A stretch of 64,000 bases of DNA, from positions 51,821,269-51,885,268 of the forward strand of contig CM023538.1 in the NCBI GenBank assembly GCA_013350335.1. The letters run 5' to 3'. The notes beneath the pieces were generated by a model, which had not been told where the DNA came from, made no database searches, and worked only from the letters and a program-made list of their open reading frames with translations. Positions 1-11,093 of this stretch are shown piece after piece (within the stretch, counting starts at the first letter, position 1; the number at the start of each line of letters is the position of its first letter). Position numbers and translations under genes: made by a program. The DNA comes from Chimonanthus salicifolius (taxonomy: Eukaryota > Streptophyta > Magnoliopsida > Laurales > Calycanthaceae).

Positions 1-165
1 TTTTTTGAAGAATTTCCAAAAAAAAATCAGAACTATGTAAAATAAGGAAAAAGCCAAGAAAAACTGTATTTTTGTAAAAGGAGTGGGTCGAAAACCCAAA
101 AAAAGAGGGTTTGTTGGGCGAATAAAACGGGTCAATTCATAGGAATCGAGCCACTGATCCCAACA
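1..165 (-). repeat. Start of the 3' LTR (Copia remnant), cut by the window edge
   Basis: On the - strand the purine tract AAGGTGGAGATTG is followed at 165 by TGTTGGGATCAGTGGCTCGA. The first bases match the other LTR (TGTTGGGAT), but the sequence then differs, so the two LTRs may not be a pair. Confidence 0.6.
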
Positions 166-599
166 ATCTCCACCTTGGCGAGAATTCACAAAACCTTTAG
201 AGACGAACTGTGACAACGTCCTCCACTGTATCTCTTTGCACATCCATGCACATTGGCCGCTCCCTGCCTTGATCCACCTTGCAGCTTTGCATCTTTGTGT
301 GAGATGCGTGCACCCCCACGCTCTGGGATGCTCTTCTTCAATTAAAAGAATTGGCCAAGCCCAAGCCTCACTTGGACTTGACGCCCGTCACCGGCTCTAT
401 GTGATTCTTCGTCCCTTTCTTTTTCTATCTTCGCACCATAGAACTCTGACGGAACATCACAACCTGTAAAAGAAACTTTACTTTTTAAGTCATACATGTC
501 TCTTGACCTTTTGATTCTTCTCTTTCTTTTTCCTACGGCCCGATTAGTAGGATCCCTCTGACTATCGATCACTGTACTCCCCACCAGTGTGTACAGATT

Positions 600-1033
600 G
601 TTTTCCTTCTTTCCCTTCATGACAATCATTGCTCCTTTAGTGACTCTAAGAGCAACCCATCAGTATTAAGTGTCCCCAAGGAAATTACATTTTTTTATTA
701 ACTTAGGAACATGTCGTACATTCTCCAACGTTCTCACCATGCTATCGAACATCCTGATTTTGACTGTCCCAACTCCAATAGTTTTGCAACTCACACCATT
801 GTCCATATGGATAGATCCTCCATCACAGGGTTTGTAATGTGTCAAACGACTCTCTGCTTGGACACATATGGTAAGAACACATAGAATCTAGAATCCATTT
901 ATCAGTTGGATTGTCCATACTTGTGGCGATTGCTAATGACACAAAAATACCTTCGTCATTGTCTGTGTCACTGTGTTCGACACTTGTTTGATTTGAACTT
1001 TACAATTTGACCTCCAGATCATACTTCTTTTGG
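600..1033 (-). pseudogene. Copia protease and gag-pre-integrase fragment
   Basis: Short frames read DKWILDSMCSYHMCP (protease core; the usual Gly after DS is Met), then VGTVKIRMFDSMVRTLENVRHVP. A gag-pre-integrase string (MKGKKENNLYTLVGSTV) follows at about 625-575. The rest of pol is absent before the 3' LTR. Confidence 0.75.
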
Positions 1034-1948
1034 TTGCAATCCATCATCTCATGCCCTTCTTTCTCGCAGTAGAAACATTTAAGCTTTCCTCCACCTTTTC
1101 CTCTAGATTTTGACCTTGACCCCCTGAGTTTGTCGAGCTTGTCATGGTCTTGAGGTTTTTTGCTTTTGTTTCTTCCCTACTCTCTGTAAAAAGAGCATGT
1201 GTATGAGACTGTGTTTGAGAAGGACCCACCAAAGACTTTCTTCTTGTCTCCTCGTTCAGCAAACTGCTTGTCACGGAGTTCATAGTGACAATACCATCTA
1301 GCGCTGAATTGCTGAGTGACACCACCAAGGTCTCCCAACTGTTAGGTAGGGAACCGAGAAGTAGTAGGGCGCGCAACTCACCATCTAACACCATATTCAT
1401 GGATGAGAGTTGATTTACTATACTATGCATCTCATTCAGATACTCCGCAATCAAAGTACCTTCGTTGTATTTCATATTCACCAGTTTTCTTATTAAAAAT
1501 GCCTTGTTGCATGTAGTCTTTCTCACATATAATACCTCTAATTTCTTTTAGAGAGATTGTGTCGTCGTCTCATTCGACACGACATGAAACTGTCATCCAC
1601 CCACTGTCGAATAAACCCGAGACACTTTCGATCAAGAATTATCCAGTCATCATCGGACATTTCGTCCTTCAGTTTCGCCTTCCCCTTCTCATCGGAAGAT
1701 TCTGGCTCTGGCATCTTTTGTTTCATTTCTATTGGTTTGTAGAGATCTCTACAGTACAATAAGTATTCCATCTTGGCCTTCCAAATTAAATAATTTGGAC
1801 CATTGAGGCTAATTATGTGGGATGTGTTGATCTCCATCTCCTCCAACAACTCGAAGCCTTCATTGTTCTGTATTTCGTTCACCCACGAGTCTCTGGTCTC
1901 CAACCTAAAACTACTGATACCACTTGTTGGGATTATTAGTGCAAACAA
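1034..1948 (-). pseudogene. Copia gag fragment (two frames plus CCHC zinc knuckle)
   Basis: The N part (from about 1835) reads NGPNYLIWKAKMEYLLYCRD, the Copia capsid start. After a frame break near 1530 the UBN2-type domain continues to about 1080 (YLNEMHSIVNQL, LLLGSLPNSWE, LLNEE). A second frame break near 1078 precedes a CX2CX4HX4C knuckle, CFYCEKEGHEMMDC (about 1034-1078). Confidence 0.85.
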
Positions 1949-2709
1949 CCCACACCAAATAAATAACGGAATAAAACAAGCACAAGAACACCGACAATTT
2001 TACGTGGTTCGGCTCATCTGGTCTACGTCCAGGTGCGTGTAAATTATATTATTCAGAGAAAATAAACTTGTACAAAAGAGATTTGAAATCTAATCCAACC
2101 TGAGATAGTTTCTCGATAAGCTAAAAGATAATCAACACTCTCTGTCTCTCTAAACCGAGAGAGATTAGCACCCCCTGTTGTTTCTCTTTTGTACCCTTTG
2201 CAGCCCACGTACACTCCTGCCGACAGATCTAAACCAGAAAATACAGACCTGATTGTCTGATTTCCAACTGGTTTTTTCCTCTATGTTGTGTACAGAGAAA
2301 GAAATCCTGACCTTGGTCTGCTACCGCCTCAGCTGCAATGGATCTTGCACTGTTAAGCTATTCTTGCCTGGCTGAACAGATTCACAGTTATGTCTGCCCT
2401 CCTTCATGCAGTATACGCCTCTGTATATGTCAGATAGAAACTCTTTCTCTCACAGGTTTGTTTCACCGCTGAAACAATCTGCGTTAGAACCTTCTTCTCT
2501 GTTTCATGTGAACAAACGGCTCCTTGCAGTCTACTCGATTTCTCCCAACTTATGTGGTCTGGCAACTCCTCTGTATGTGTTGCAGCAACACCCACTATCT
2601 CTTCAATTCACATGATGTTATCTCCTACTCTGATATCACTTGTCGGTGTTCTTGTGCTTGTTTGATTCCGTTTATTTGGTGTGGGTTATTTGCACTAATA
2701 ATCCCAACA
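1925..2709 (-). repeat. 5' LTR of the Copia remnant, with about 70 bp inverted ends
   Basis: 785 bp bounded by TGTTGGGATTATTAGTGC and its complement. The outer 73 bp (1925-1997) and 70 bp (2640-2709) are near-perfect inverted repeats, far longer than the 2-6 bp usual for LTRs. The ACGTGGTTCGG motif found near one end of many plant LTRs is at about 2002-2012. A second primer-site-like string (AGTGATATCAGAG, - strand) follows the 2640 inverted end. Confidence 0.7.
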
Positions 2710-3157
2710 GTAGCCCCTTCCACCTTTCCCCTCCCTCCGTCGCTATCTTTCCCTCTCCCCTTCCTGCCTCTGCATTCTCTCTCTCTCTCTAGATTTTTCT
2801 ACTGATGATGTGTCCAATGGCTTGCAGCAAATGCCGTTTATAGGAGATTTTCTCCTCCTCTCAGGAGAGAGGTCGCCACGAGTAAGCCACGTGGCGGTCT
2901 TGTATGAAACGTCTTCACATGTGGCTTGTTATGAGAGAAGGTTTTTGGATGGCCTGGTAGATTGCAAAGAGCCAGGCTTCTTTCTGATCAGTACACTGTA
3001 TACTGTATGACACGTAGACAGTTGTATTTTCATAATAATATTTCATTTCTAAACTTTAACTATTTATTGTAAAGTGTGAGTGAATGGATTAAAATTTTAA
3101 TTAAAATAAAATATAGTTATTTTGAATAAAAAGGCTAATCAAATATTATGACATCTT
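2710..3157. other. Non-genic stretch
   Basis: CT-rich to about 2795, then AT-rich; no gene, RNA or clear repeat recognised. Confidence 0.5.
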
Positions 3158-3320
3158 ACATGGGTGTAGTTCCACTGGTTACCTTCCACCTCAAAAAGTG
3201 AGATTGCTAGTTCAAACCTTGATGACCTAACCTTGGTGTGCCGTAGGGGTAGTGGACTTACCCATAGAGGTCTTACGCTAGCTTTCCTACAATTTCCCAC
3301 ACATAACTTCAAAAAAAAAA
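3158..3320 (+). mobile_element. tRNA-derived SINE (family 1)
   Basis: An A-box-like GTGTAGTTCCACTGGTT and a B-box-like TAGTTCAAACC begin the element. A body with CCGTAGGGGTAGTGGACTTA follows and ends in (A)10. Imperfect flanking repeats ATATTATGACATCT (3143-3156) and ATATTGTGATATCT look like the target duplication. The 3' body matches the SINE at 45840-46025. Confidence 0.75.
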
Positions 3321-3325
3321 TATTG

Positions 3326-3919
3326 TGATATCTATTATTCTCAAATTAATTAAAATGATTTTTAGTAGATCAATTTTTTCATAAAAGGCTTTAGTTTGGG
3401 GAGTCTGCTGTCTTTTTTGCCTTTGTATTTTGGTTTTCTTCGTTTGTTAGGGGTAGAATTAGGCTTTTGTTTTTCTTCTTCCCTTGCTTTGGTAAGTTTT
3501 CTCTTTCAATAAAAGTTAATTTTTACAGTACCAAAAAAAAGACTTTTCTAATAAATTTATCATCAAACAATTTGATGAGTTCTATACTTAAATTTGCATA
3601 ATAATCGATGTATACCGGATCAAAGACTAATTGGATGCATGTGTTCCCTGTGGTGTTTGCACCAAAATTAGATTGGAAAGGGAAGGCGGAAACAATAAAA
3701 TTGTAATATAAGTTGTAAAATCTAACTATAAATATTATAAGCTCTTAATTGATGAGATAGTCACTTAGAATATTCATATTCATATTCATTAAGATTTCAG
3801 CCATCTTACAGTTTCAAGATACAACTCAAGCCCAAGCACAAGCACAGGTAAGTCATGCTAGTCAATAAAAAACTAAGATGGAATTGAGCAAAAATATATT
3901 TTACCTTCTGAGCAAGTAG
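3326..3919. other. Non-genic AT-rich stretch
   Basis: No coding or RNA signal recognised. Confidence 0.45.
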
Positions 3920-4335
3920 TCAGTGACTTTGTCGGCACCAATCTAAAGTTGGGTTTGGTAATAATTTGATATTTTTTCCTTGTCCAACCATTATAAACAA
4001 AGTAAGATGGGCTTCCATAGAGGATTTTTATAGATTTTACATTACAAGTACCTAAAGAACTTAGAAGACCATAAACAGTATAGAACCCAACAGAGGCAAC
4101 TAGCAGATTATAAGCGTTGAATCTGGTTGGGAATATTCACTGACAGTGAGCACCACTGCACCAGTCTAAAGCTGGGTTTGGTAAAAATCTGATCTTTTTC
4201 CTTGTTCAACCATTATAAAGTAAGATTGGCTTCCATAGAAAAGTTTTACAGTTTTCTACATTATGAGTACCCAAATAGAGGGAGCTACTAGAGTGTGAGC
4301 ATGGAATCTGGTTAGGAGCGAGGTTCGACAACATC
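3920..4335. repeat. Diverged tandem duplication (period about 223 bp)
   Basis: The string TCTAAAGTTGGGTTTGG at about 3942 returns as TCTAAAGCTGGGTTTGG at about 4165. Each is followed by TTTTTCCTTGTCCAACC or a variant, then GGCTTCCATAGA. Two old copies. Confidence 0.7.
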
Positions 4336-4601
4336 AGCAGAAGCATGTAATCTAGTGATAGCCATAAACATGTATTGATTTGAAGTAGGGGAAAAGATCA
4401 TAACTAGTAACAGAACCTAATAAAGGAAGACTTAAGACTATCAGGATGATACCATTGTCAGTGAATAAATGCTTAATGCTAAATGGAAATTTCTTTTATG
4501 CATTCAAAACCATCCATCAATGTCTACTTCAACTGAAAAAAGACCTGAAAAGGCTGAAAAGAAAAAAAAAAAAGGGCTGAAAAGGGCCTGAAAAAACTGA
4601 A

Positions 4602-4632
<31 letters not shown>

Positions 4633-4735
4633 CCGAGGGGATGCATGAGGCAAGAGCCCCCATAAGCCCCTCAGGAGAACGCTCCACACCTATATAGGAC
4701 GTCCTCAGTTTAAGCTGCTAGGACTCGAACTAATA
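4602..4735 (-). mobile_element. Possible SINE 3' fragment with (TA)n tail
   Basis: On the - strand TTCGAGTCCTAGCAGC (B-box-like) is followed by about 90 bp and a (TA)n run at 4602-4628. No A box is seen, so it is at best truncated. Confidence 0.4.
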
Positions 4736-5860
4736 CATAAGCATAATAGGAATCATGCCATTTTGAAGGAAATACTCTCCAACCATGTATCAAAGACTGC
4801 TAATGATGTATATTCATGGTTTAATGCAATGCCTCAATGAACAACTTGGAAAAAATCAAGAATTTGATTTAAAGGAATTGGAAGTGATGATTGAGTTAAA
4901 AATAGATTGTTTTAACATTCTTACGGTAGAACTCACTCTCAAAGACTAACTGTGGAGAGAAGGGTGCCTCAAGTGCTATATAGAGTCATGTTTCTCAAAT
5001 TAACTGATGTATGACTTTTTTCACTTCACATTCTATTGAAGTTTTTCTCGTGTATATCAAAACTTATGTTGAATGGAAACGGGTTTTATTTGCCTCATGT
5101 CTTTGTGTGCCAATTTTACTTTACCATCTCTTATTGCTATTTCCTTGCATTAGAGTAGGGATACACAGTGACGGGTAGAAAGAGTTTTGTTCTTTTCAGA
5201 ATTGGTTTTCCAAGGAAAATCCCTTGGGATTCAACGACTTGAACTACAGGAACACCCATGTTGCCAAGTAGCGCCCTCTCCTCAAAGCTCCTCTAGGACT
5301 TTGATACAAAGGTTTTTCTTTAATTATTTGACACATGGCACCCTTTTGGACTGGACTGGCCCTAAAATCCCCTAAAATCTCAGAGGTCCTGGACGGAGTG
5401 AGATTTCAGAGGCCCTTTATGATTGGTTTATTAAAAAGTTTAAGTATAGAGGGGCCCTTTCTATCTGAGGGCCCTGTACTACTTTAAAATATAAATGTTT
5501 AGTTTTAGAATAAATTTTTTAATCTATTATCAAGGCACAAAAATGAATGGCTGGACCTGGAAACAGAATTCCTTAAAATAAGAACCTTCAAGCTTATCCA
5601 TCGGTGTTCACATATTTATATCAAATTCCAGGAAAAATATTTTGGGGAAAAAAATAATTGAAGTGGGTCTAAAAATACATTTTTCTAGATACAGTTGATA
5701 GACTCCAAATTATGCCATATGTCAATTTAGCACCAAATCCAAACTGCCTACTTGTTAATGATAATTTGGTTTTTCCTGCTTAAAAAAATTATCCAACTTA
5801 AATATGAGAAGTACTTATTGATATAGGTTTTAATGTGAAATTGTGGTAACATAAAAAAGA
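4736..5860. other. Non-genic stretch
   Basis: No gene recognised. The short open frame at 5187-5375 has no recognisable product and no splice context. Confidence 0.45.
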
Positions 5861-6089
5861 TACTCCCTCCTGTCCCAAAATACTTATCTTATATGAATTT
5901 TGAAATTATCTCAAATTACTTTGTCGTATTCCTTTATTTTTCTATTAAATCAAAACTATATTTACTTTATTCTTAAGAAATAAAAAATTCTGAAATAGTA
6001 CAAGCATTATTAAATCAAAAATATATTTACTTATTCTTAAAAAATAAAAAATTCTGAAATAGCACAAGCATTTTAAGACAGAGAGAGTA
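5861..6089. mobile_element. Stowaway-type MITE
   Basis: Left end TACTCCCTCCTGTCCCAAAAT and right end ATTTTAAGACAGAGAGAGTA are inverted repeats of the Stowaway (Tc1/mariner) type with the TA target at each edge. Inside is a direct duplication of about 62 bp (TTATTCTTAAGAAATAAAAA... near 5968 and 6032). Confidence 0.85.
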
Positions 6090-7118
6090 ATTCAAGACCA
6101 ACAGATGTTGATTATGAAGTTAGTATATTGCTCATCCATCTTGAGAGGTATCTTTCCAATTCTTTCCATGTTAGTATGTCTTAGCTACAATAGCAGTTCA
6201 GAACGAGTTAAAACGGACAATTTAATACAGCTGTGGTGGCTGAGTCGATGATGCATTCATGTGATTTGTACTCCAAAATTATGAAAATAATCAACATTTT
6301 CCATAGCATGTTCTGGTATAAAATCTTTTCTTTTGAGATGGCAATGGATTGGTTGCAGCTCATCAGTATGTTGACCAAGCCTAGGCTAGAAGCTTTTTCC
6401 CCCAACTCAGCCAAATCAAATCAAATCTAAGGGTTTTTTTAACTTTCTTTGCAAGTGAATTGAATCTAACCAAATTATTAGATTGCAATCAAAACTCCCT
6501 CAAATTTCTTATTCTGAATACAGGCTTTGACAATTCCAATTCCTCCACTTCTTTTTTAAGTAACCTTCTATCTCGGCATCAGACCAATCCTTTTCAAAAA
6601 TGGTTTCCTTTGATTCGAAGAGCAATTCAGAACATCATACACACATGGTGCCATGCACTGGGAAATGACATAGTTATGAGTTGAAAGGGTGCTCTTGATT
6701 TCCCGTAAGCCTTTGATCATTTATAGCATTGTCACAAATCTCATTTTCGAGATATTAACGGCAATTGTTAATAGTAAGATATTTACAAATTCTCAAATTT
6801 TTATTGGGAATTTAACAGGAAATTCTCACAGAAAATATATTGTTTAAAAAATAATAAAAATAAATATTAAAAAATAAATAATGTCACTGGAGTTTGAAAA
6901 CATAGATGATATTTCAGAAATAGAAAATGTAAATTTGGCACAAGCATTTTTAACGAGAATTTAACAGTAAAATCTCACGATTTTAATGGAAATTTACTGT
7001 TTCTCGCGATAATAATTTGTTTTTAACAAAAATTTACCGTTAAAAATGACAGACACGATAAACTCGAGTTTTTAACGCCCAAAAGTTATTTTACTGATAT
7101 TTTCATAATAAAATGAAA
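6090..7118. other. Non-genic AT-rich stretch
   Basis: Contains repeated ATTTAACAGNAAATCTCAC-like strings (about 6800-7060), probably a decayed repeat. No gene recognised. Confidence 0.4.
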
Positions 7119-7127
7119 ATATCGAAG

Positions 7128-7316
7128 GAGTAGCCATTTAGACACCTGACTTTTCTCTATTTTAAAATTTTATATGAAATTACTATTTTGCTTCTTAGTT
7201 TTGTGTAGAGGAATTACCTTTTTAAAAAAAACTAAAGGACAAAATGATAATTTCTACACAAAATTTTAAAATGAAATGTCTTTTAAAAAAAAAGTAGAGT
7301 GTTTAAATAGTCACTT
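7128..7316. mobile_element. Mutator-type MITE (9-bp target duplication)
   Basis: The 189 bp element is flanked by exact 9-bp direct repeats ATATCGAAG (7119-7127 and 7317-7325). The ends form a long foldback: GAGTAGCCATTTAGACACC on the left against AAGTGACTATTTAAACAC complemented on the right, extending with mismatches to the middle. Long terminal inverted repeats with a 9-bp duplication are typical of MULEs. Confidence 0.75.
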
Positions 7317-7325
7317 ATATCGAAG

Positions 7326-8164
7326 ATATTTATTACGATGATTTACTGGGGATGGATTTGGTTGGACTTCCGTCTAGCCCAATGGACTCGATCAAGTCAT
7401 CTATCCAATCAACTGTGGGAACGCATAATCCTTTTTGTACCGTTGGACAAAAGATTGGCAGGCAGCAGGAAATGATTGTTGCCGGACTTGAATTTGATGG
7501 ATAACCTCTAATTAAAGCATTGCCAACTTGAAATTGACAGTTGGGCAGCTAGCAATGTCCATCAATTCTGACTTTTGGTAGATAAGTTATCCATAGCCAC
7601 CCCTTCTATTGGACTGGTGACCTCACCACATGCCATGTGTCCACTGTATCAGAAAACTGTTCATTTTGTCAAGGTTCTCAGATGTTTTCCTTCATAACAG
7701 AGCATAATGTTTACCCACTGGAAAGAAGTGCTTATGTGGATTAAAGATCATGTTAGTCTGCTAATAAGAGGTCAGAACTGAAAATTTGAACAGCAGCAAA
7801 ATTATTCAGTTTAGTCAATTGTCCAACAACACATTAGAAAATTTCAACAGCCAAGGCCTTGCTTCATAGTACGACTATCTTAGTGGAATTGAAAATTTGT
7901 AGAATTACATGCTATGTGCAGTTGCAAAAATCTAGAATGCTCTACAGAATTCTATTTCTAATAAGAAACTCCAGGATCCAAAGAGAATCTAATACATCAC
8001 AAGGAAGACACTTTATATTACTGTGTATTCTCAAATTGAATTAGTCTGCTACAAGTTTCTATGAGCTTAAAATGGATTTAGAGGAAGAGAGGGAAGGAGA
8101 GACTCTAATCTCCACCCAATATTTTAGTTTTACAATTCTCTTTCTAATCAGTGTAGTAATGAGT
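7326..8164. other. Non-genic stretch
   Basis: No gene, RNA or clear repeat recognised. Confidence 0.4.
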
Positions 8165-8425
8165 TAGCACAAATCTAGCAGGCCAACACCTAGATACTCC
8201 ACCTGATGGTTTTTCCCACTCTCGATTCCAGAGTTGGAAATGACTTTAATAGGTCAGCACAACAGTACATAGAAACTCTGCCAAATGGTTCTCTCTCTCT
8301 CTCAATTCCAGAGTTGGAAATGACTTTAATAGGTCAGCAAAACAGTACATAGAAACTCTGCCAAATGGTTCTCTCTCCCTCTCAATTTCAGAGCTGGAAA
8401 TGACTTAATGTGTCAGCACACCACA
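8165..8425. repeat. Minisatellite, exact 80-bp period, about three copies
   Basis: CAGAGTTGGAAATGACTT recurs at about 8229, 8309 and 8389. Each copy is followed by AGGTCAGCA, GTACATAGAAACTCTGCC and a CT-rich run. The upstream unit (from about 8165) is more diverged. Confidence 0.9.
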
Positions 8426-8639
8426 TCCATCACCTAAGTTAAAGAAAAATAGAGCTGCTCACCAAAGTACCCGTGCGGAAATAGGAGTGTCCTGAAATTT
8501 CAGGGTCTAGACCATTGATCAAATTGGAGGCACTAAAAGGCTGCCTATTTGAATTAAGCCAAGGCCGGCTTTGTGCGAAAAGACCATAGATAAGAGTTTG
8601 AATAAGAACAAATTGCCAACCTCACAAATCAAACTTCCA

Positions 8640-8755
8640 TCCACATCATGATAGTTTAGCCAATGATCCCCACAGACAAATTCGCAGCGGCAGTACAAGA
8701 GTTGTTTATCTGTCGGACAGTGAAGAAGAAGACATAACCATTTGATACCAGCTAC
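8640..8755 (-). pseudogene. ALG14 relic exon 5 (degraded)
   Basis: After an acceptor GCAG the sequence reads VAGIKW, matching the V(L/V)GIRW start of the last ALG14 part. Beyond this only a short LRI match is visible in another frame, so the end point is a guess. Confidence 0.45.
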
Positions 8756-8969
8756 CTGCAATTTAAGCCTAATTGGTTAAGATCATTGCAAGCCTTTCAT
8801 TGTCTCAAGGCTTTTTTTTTTTCCCTTTTCTTTCTTTAAACCAATCTGGAGCATCCCTTTTCAGTGAGCATACACACACACACATTGGAAGAAGAAAAAA
8901 TGAGAGAGAGATGGCAATCCTTCATTGATGATTGGACTACTAAGTGAGAGAGAGAGAGAGATCAGTAAC

Positions 8970-9028
8970 CTTGAAAAGAAATGCAGCTGCACAGAGAGGA
9001 ATGCAAGTCCAGGTCCATTGCAAAGAAC
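8970..9028 (-). pseudogene. ALG14 relic exon 4 (one-base deletion)
   Basis: 59 bp between TTTTTTCAG and CAAG|GTTACT. It reads VLCNGPG, then, one frame over, TCIPLCAAAFLFK. In the family these are continuous (LCNGPGTCIPLC), so one base is missing near 9008. The frame is otherwise unbroken. Confidence 0.85.
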
Positions 9029-9157
9029 CTGAAAAAATCAGGAAAACAGCTAGACCACATTTTACATGTCAGATAACATTTAATTATTTTTAGTTCTAAT
9101 TCAAATAAATAAAAGATGGTGCAGGAGTTAAAATAAGTAGAAAAAAAAAAATACCAC

Positions 9158-9226
9158 TTGTGGCCTGATTTTAAACATCAGTCACAGGGCATGAGCCATG
9201 GCCCACTTCTCGACTTCGTGCATGAA
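9158..9226 (-). pseudogene. ALG14 relic exon 3 (internal deletions, stop)
   Basis: Fragments match the family block around YRSREVGQSY...HALWLMIKIRPQ. Here a short RSREVG reading is fused out of frame to AMAHAL, a TGA stands at the conserved Trp (9182-9184), and LMFKIRPQ follows before CAA|GTGGTA. At least two deletions are needed. Confidence 0.7.
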
Positions 9227-9232
9227 TTGAGT

Positions 9233-10681
9233 ATCACCTGTACTCTTCTTGGTACTTGTATGAATCTAAAAAAACAAGGGTAGAGTGTGTTTTAAACCTA
9301 TTTGATCATAAAGTGTAAAAGAGCCACAGATGCACAACCATAGTCACACAATACAGTCTCCATTCATGATTTCCTGCTCAGATCAAGCACTTAGTTAAAC
9401 TAAGTAGATCAATGAGAGAATATCATGTCTAGCAATGGGAACTGCAGCTGGATTGAAACCTAGCTTGGGATATATTTCATTGACTATTCATTTGGATTAT
9501 AGATAGTGCAAATCGTTGTCTCTATCTTCTTCAACATTGACTAATCAGATTTCTAGACATGGTTGAATGTATATGGTCTGTAACATGATGGCATTCACTC
9601 TTGACTAGGAAATGAGTGCTGTGTGGCCTTTCTAGCCATTTGCCAAATGAAAAATGTGCCCTCATTTCCTGTTAATCTTAGGGTTGCAGTCATTAGGCAA
9701 TGTTTATAAAAGGTTAAAAGCTTTGATTATTCTCCCATCTAACATTTTGATTATTTATCAGGTCATGTTGGTTGTTTATAACACTTGGATTGTTTTACTG
9801 TTCAACAAAGGGGTTGTTTGTCATTTTCTAGCTAATATAAAATAAATAGCATAGAAAATAAGACTGTTATCTCTTCTTGCATGGGGGACAGGGCTATTCA
9901 CCAAGAACACAAAAAATGAGGCATTTGCCTCTTATTCCAAGGAATTCATTTTTCACAAGCAAGGATAAGAAACTTTAATGAAGAAAAGAAAGAGGTTTTC
10001 CTCATTTAGCAAGATAAAGTTTAAGTCATTTTCAAAGAAAATAAAGGTTTTGAAGCCAACAACAAAAATGTTAAGTTCCCATAGCCAACAACAAAAATCA
10101 TTTCACAATGCTTGTCAGACGACGTGGATCAAACCCAAACATAATTTTTCTATAGAGTTGATTTCCTCGAGGAAATTGACAAACAGCCTCTTAGGTGATC
10201 TACATTGGGGGAAGTTGGTAGAGTTCAATTCTATTTTGAATACTCCCAATCTAACAGTCTGATATGACTTACCTTGATACTGTGCTACCTTGGGAATGAA
10301 GCCTAAAGTAAGAAGATAAACAATTCAAGAAAGTATGAATCCAGCCCTTATCTGAAAAGAGTAACTAAAGCTTTCAACTTCAGAGGCTTGCGGGCAGTTC
10401 CGTGTGTCTATGGGATAAGTCTCACCTCCACATGGGTGGGGATACAATTGTCATTTTTTTTTGAAGACCGGATACATGTTTTATTAGAAAAAAGTTTTTA
10501 ACTTCAGAGATCCTATAAATTACAATTGCTGAGTATGACTCAAGGATTGCATTGGCACTCACTTGTATAAACTTATAGTACCATTATGATCATAAAATAA
10601 TTCACTGGAAAAGAGACAAATCAATGATTGCGACAACACAAGAGATTCAGGTGAGGGATCTAAAAGCAGAATGAAGAATAC
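9233..10681. other. Relic ALG14 intron 2; otherwise empty
   Basis: Lies between ALG14 relic exons 2 and 3. No coding match found. At 10420-10470 a short string CTCACCTCCACATGGGTGGG resembles one at 39830-39860 and may be the end of a dispersed repeat. Confidence 0.45.
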
Positions 10682-10821
10682 CTGATCAACCAGTTTGTCT
10701 TCTAACAACTGAGCTTGTTGGAGACTTATATTATCAGTTACAGCAACAACATAAGATCTTGGTGTGAACATGTCCTTTTGAAGAACATTTACAAGATTAA
10801 GCATCTCTGCAGTGTGCCCTC
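10682..10821 (-). pseudogene. ALG14 relic exon 2
   Basis: 140 bp reading GGHTAEMLNLVNVLQKDMF, then PRSYVVAVTD and LLEDKLVDQ, with donor CAG|GTATTC. The reading is open, and it is the best-preserved exon. GGHTAEM is the nucleotide-binding signature of ALG14. Its acceptor was split from it by the LTR element starting at 10823. Confidence 0.88.
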
Positions 10822-10822
10822 C

Positions 10823-11086
10823 TGTTGAATATTACACTGAAAATAAGAAAAATAAGATATGGAGAAGAGATCGATTGAGAAGAATTCTTCTCTTCTATAT
10901 TGTATTCAATGTGTTACAAACTGTAGCTTTATACATGATTAAATAGGGAGTCAATCACGTTGACAAAAAGGAAATGAATCATTTATATCTAATTACAACT
11001 AATTACAAGTTGACTATGTACTGTACACTGAACTTGGACACTTTCTGTCCTGAGATGGGTCCCGAGTTATGTCGGGTCCTACAACA
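10823..11086 (-). repeat. 3' LTR of the ALG14 Copia element
   Basis: 264 bp, TGTTGTAGGACCC...ATTCAACA on the - strand, directly after the purine tract. It is closely similar to 16579-16752, with about ten differences by eye over the shared 170 bp. Confidence 0.88.
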
Positions 11087-11093
11087 TTCCCCC

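Larger units (their letters stand above)
1..2709 (-). mobile_element. Copia-type LTR retrotransposon remnant, continuing off the left edge
   Basis: Read on the - strand: an LTR (2709-1925), a tRNA-iMet primer site AGTGGTATCAG directly after it (1924-1914), a gag gene in pieces, a CCHC knuckle, an aspartic protease core, a gag-pre-integrase stretch, then a purine tract AAGGTGGAGATTG and a second LTR start (TGTTGGGATCAGTGG) at 165. Most of integrase, reverse transcriptase and RNase H are missing. Several frame breaks make it non-functional. Confidence 0.85.

Noticed and set aside
4602..4735. A tRNA gene suggested by a TTCGAGTCC B-box-like string
   Set aside because: No A box, no cloverleaf arms; treated as a SINE fragment.
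8519..8761. An 80-codon Cys-rich frame as an independent gene
   Set aside because: It begins at the acceptor of ALG14 relic exon 5; only VAGIKW is meaningful and the rest is out of frame.
10420..10470. CTCACCTCCACATGGGTGGG string, also near 39830, as a regulatory element
   Set aside because: More likely the 3' end of a dispersed repeat; too short to classify.
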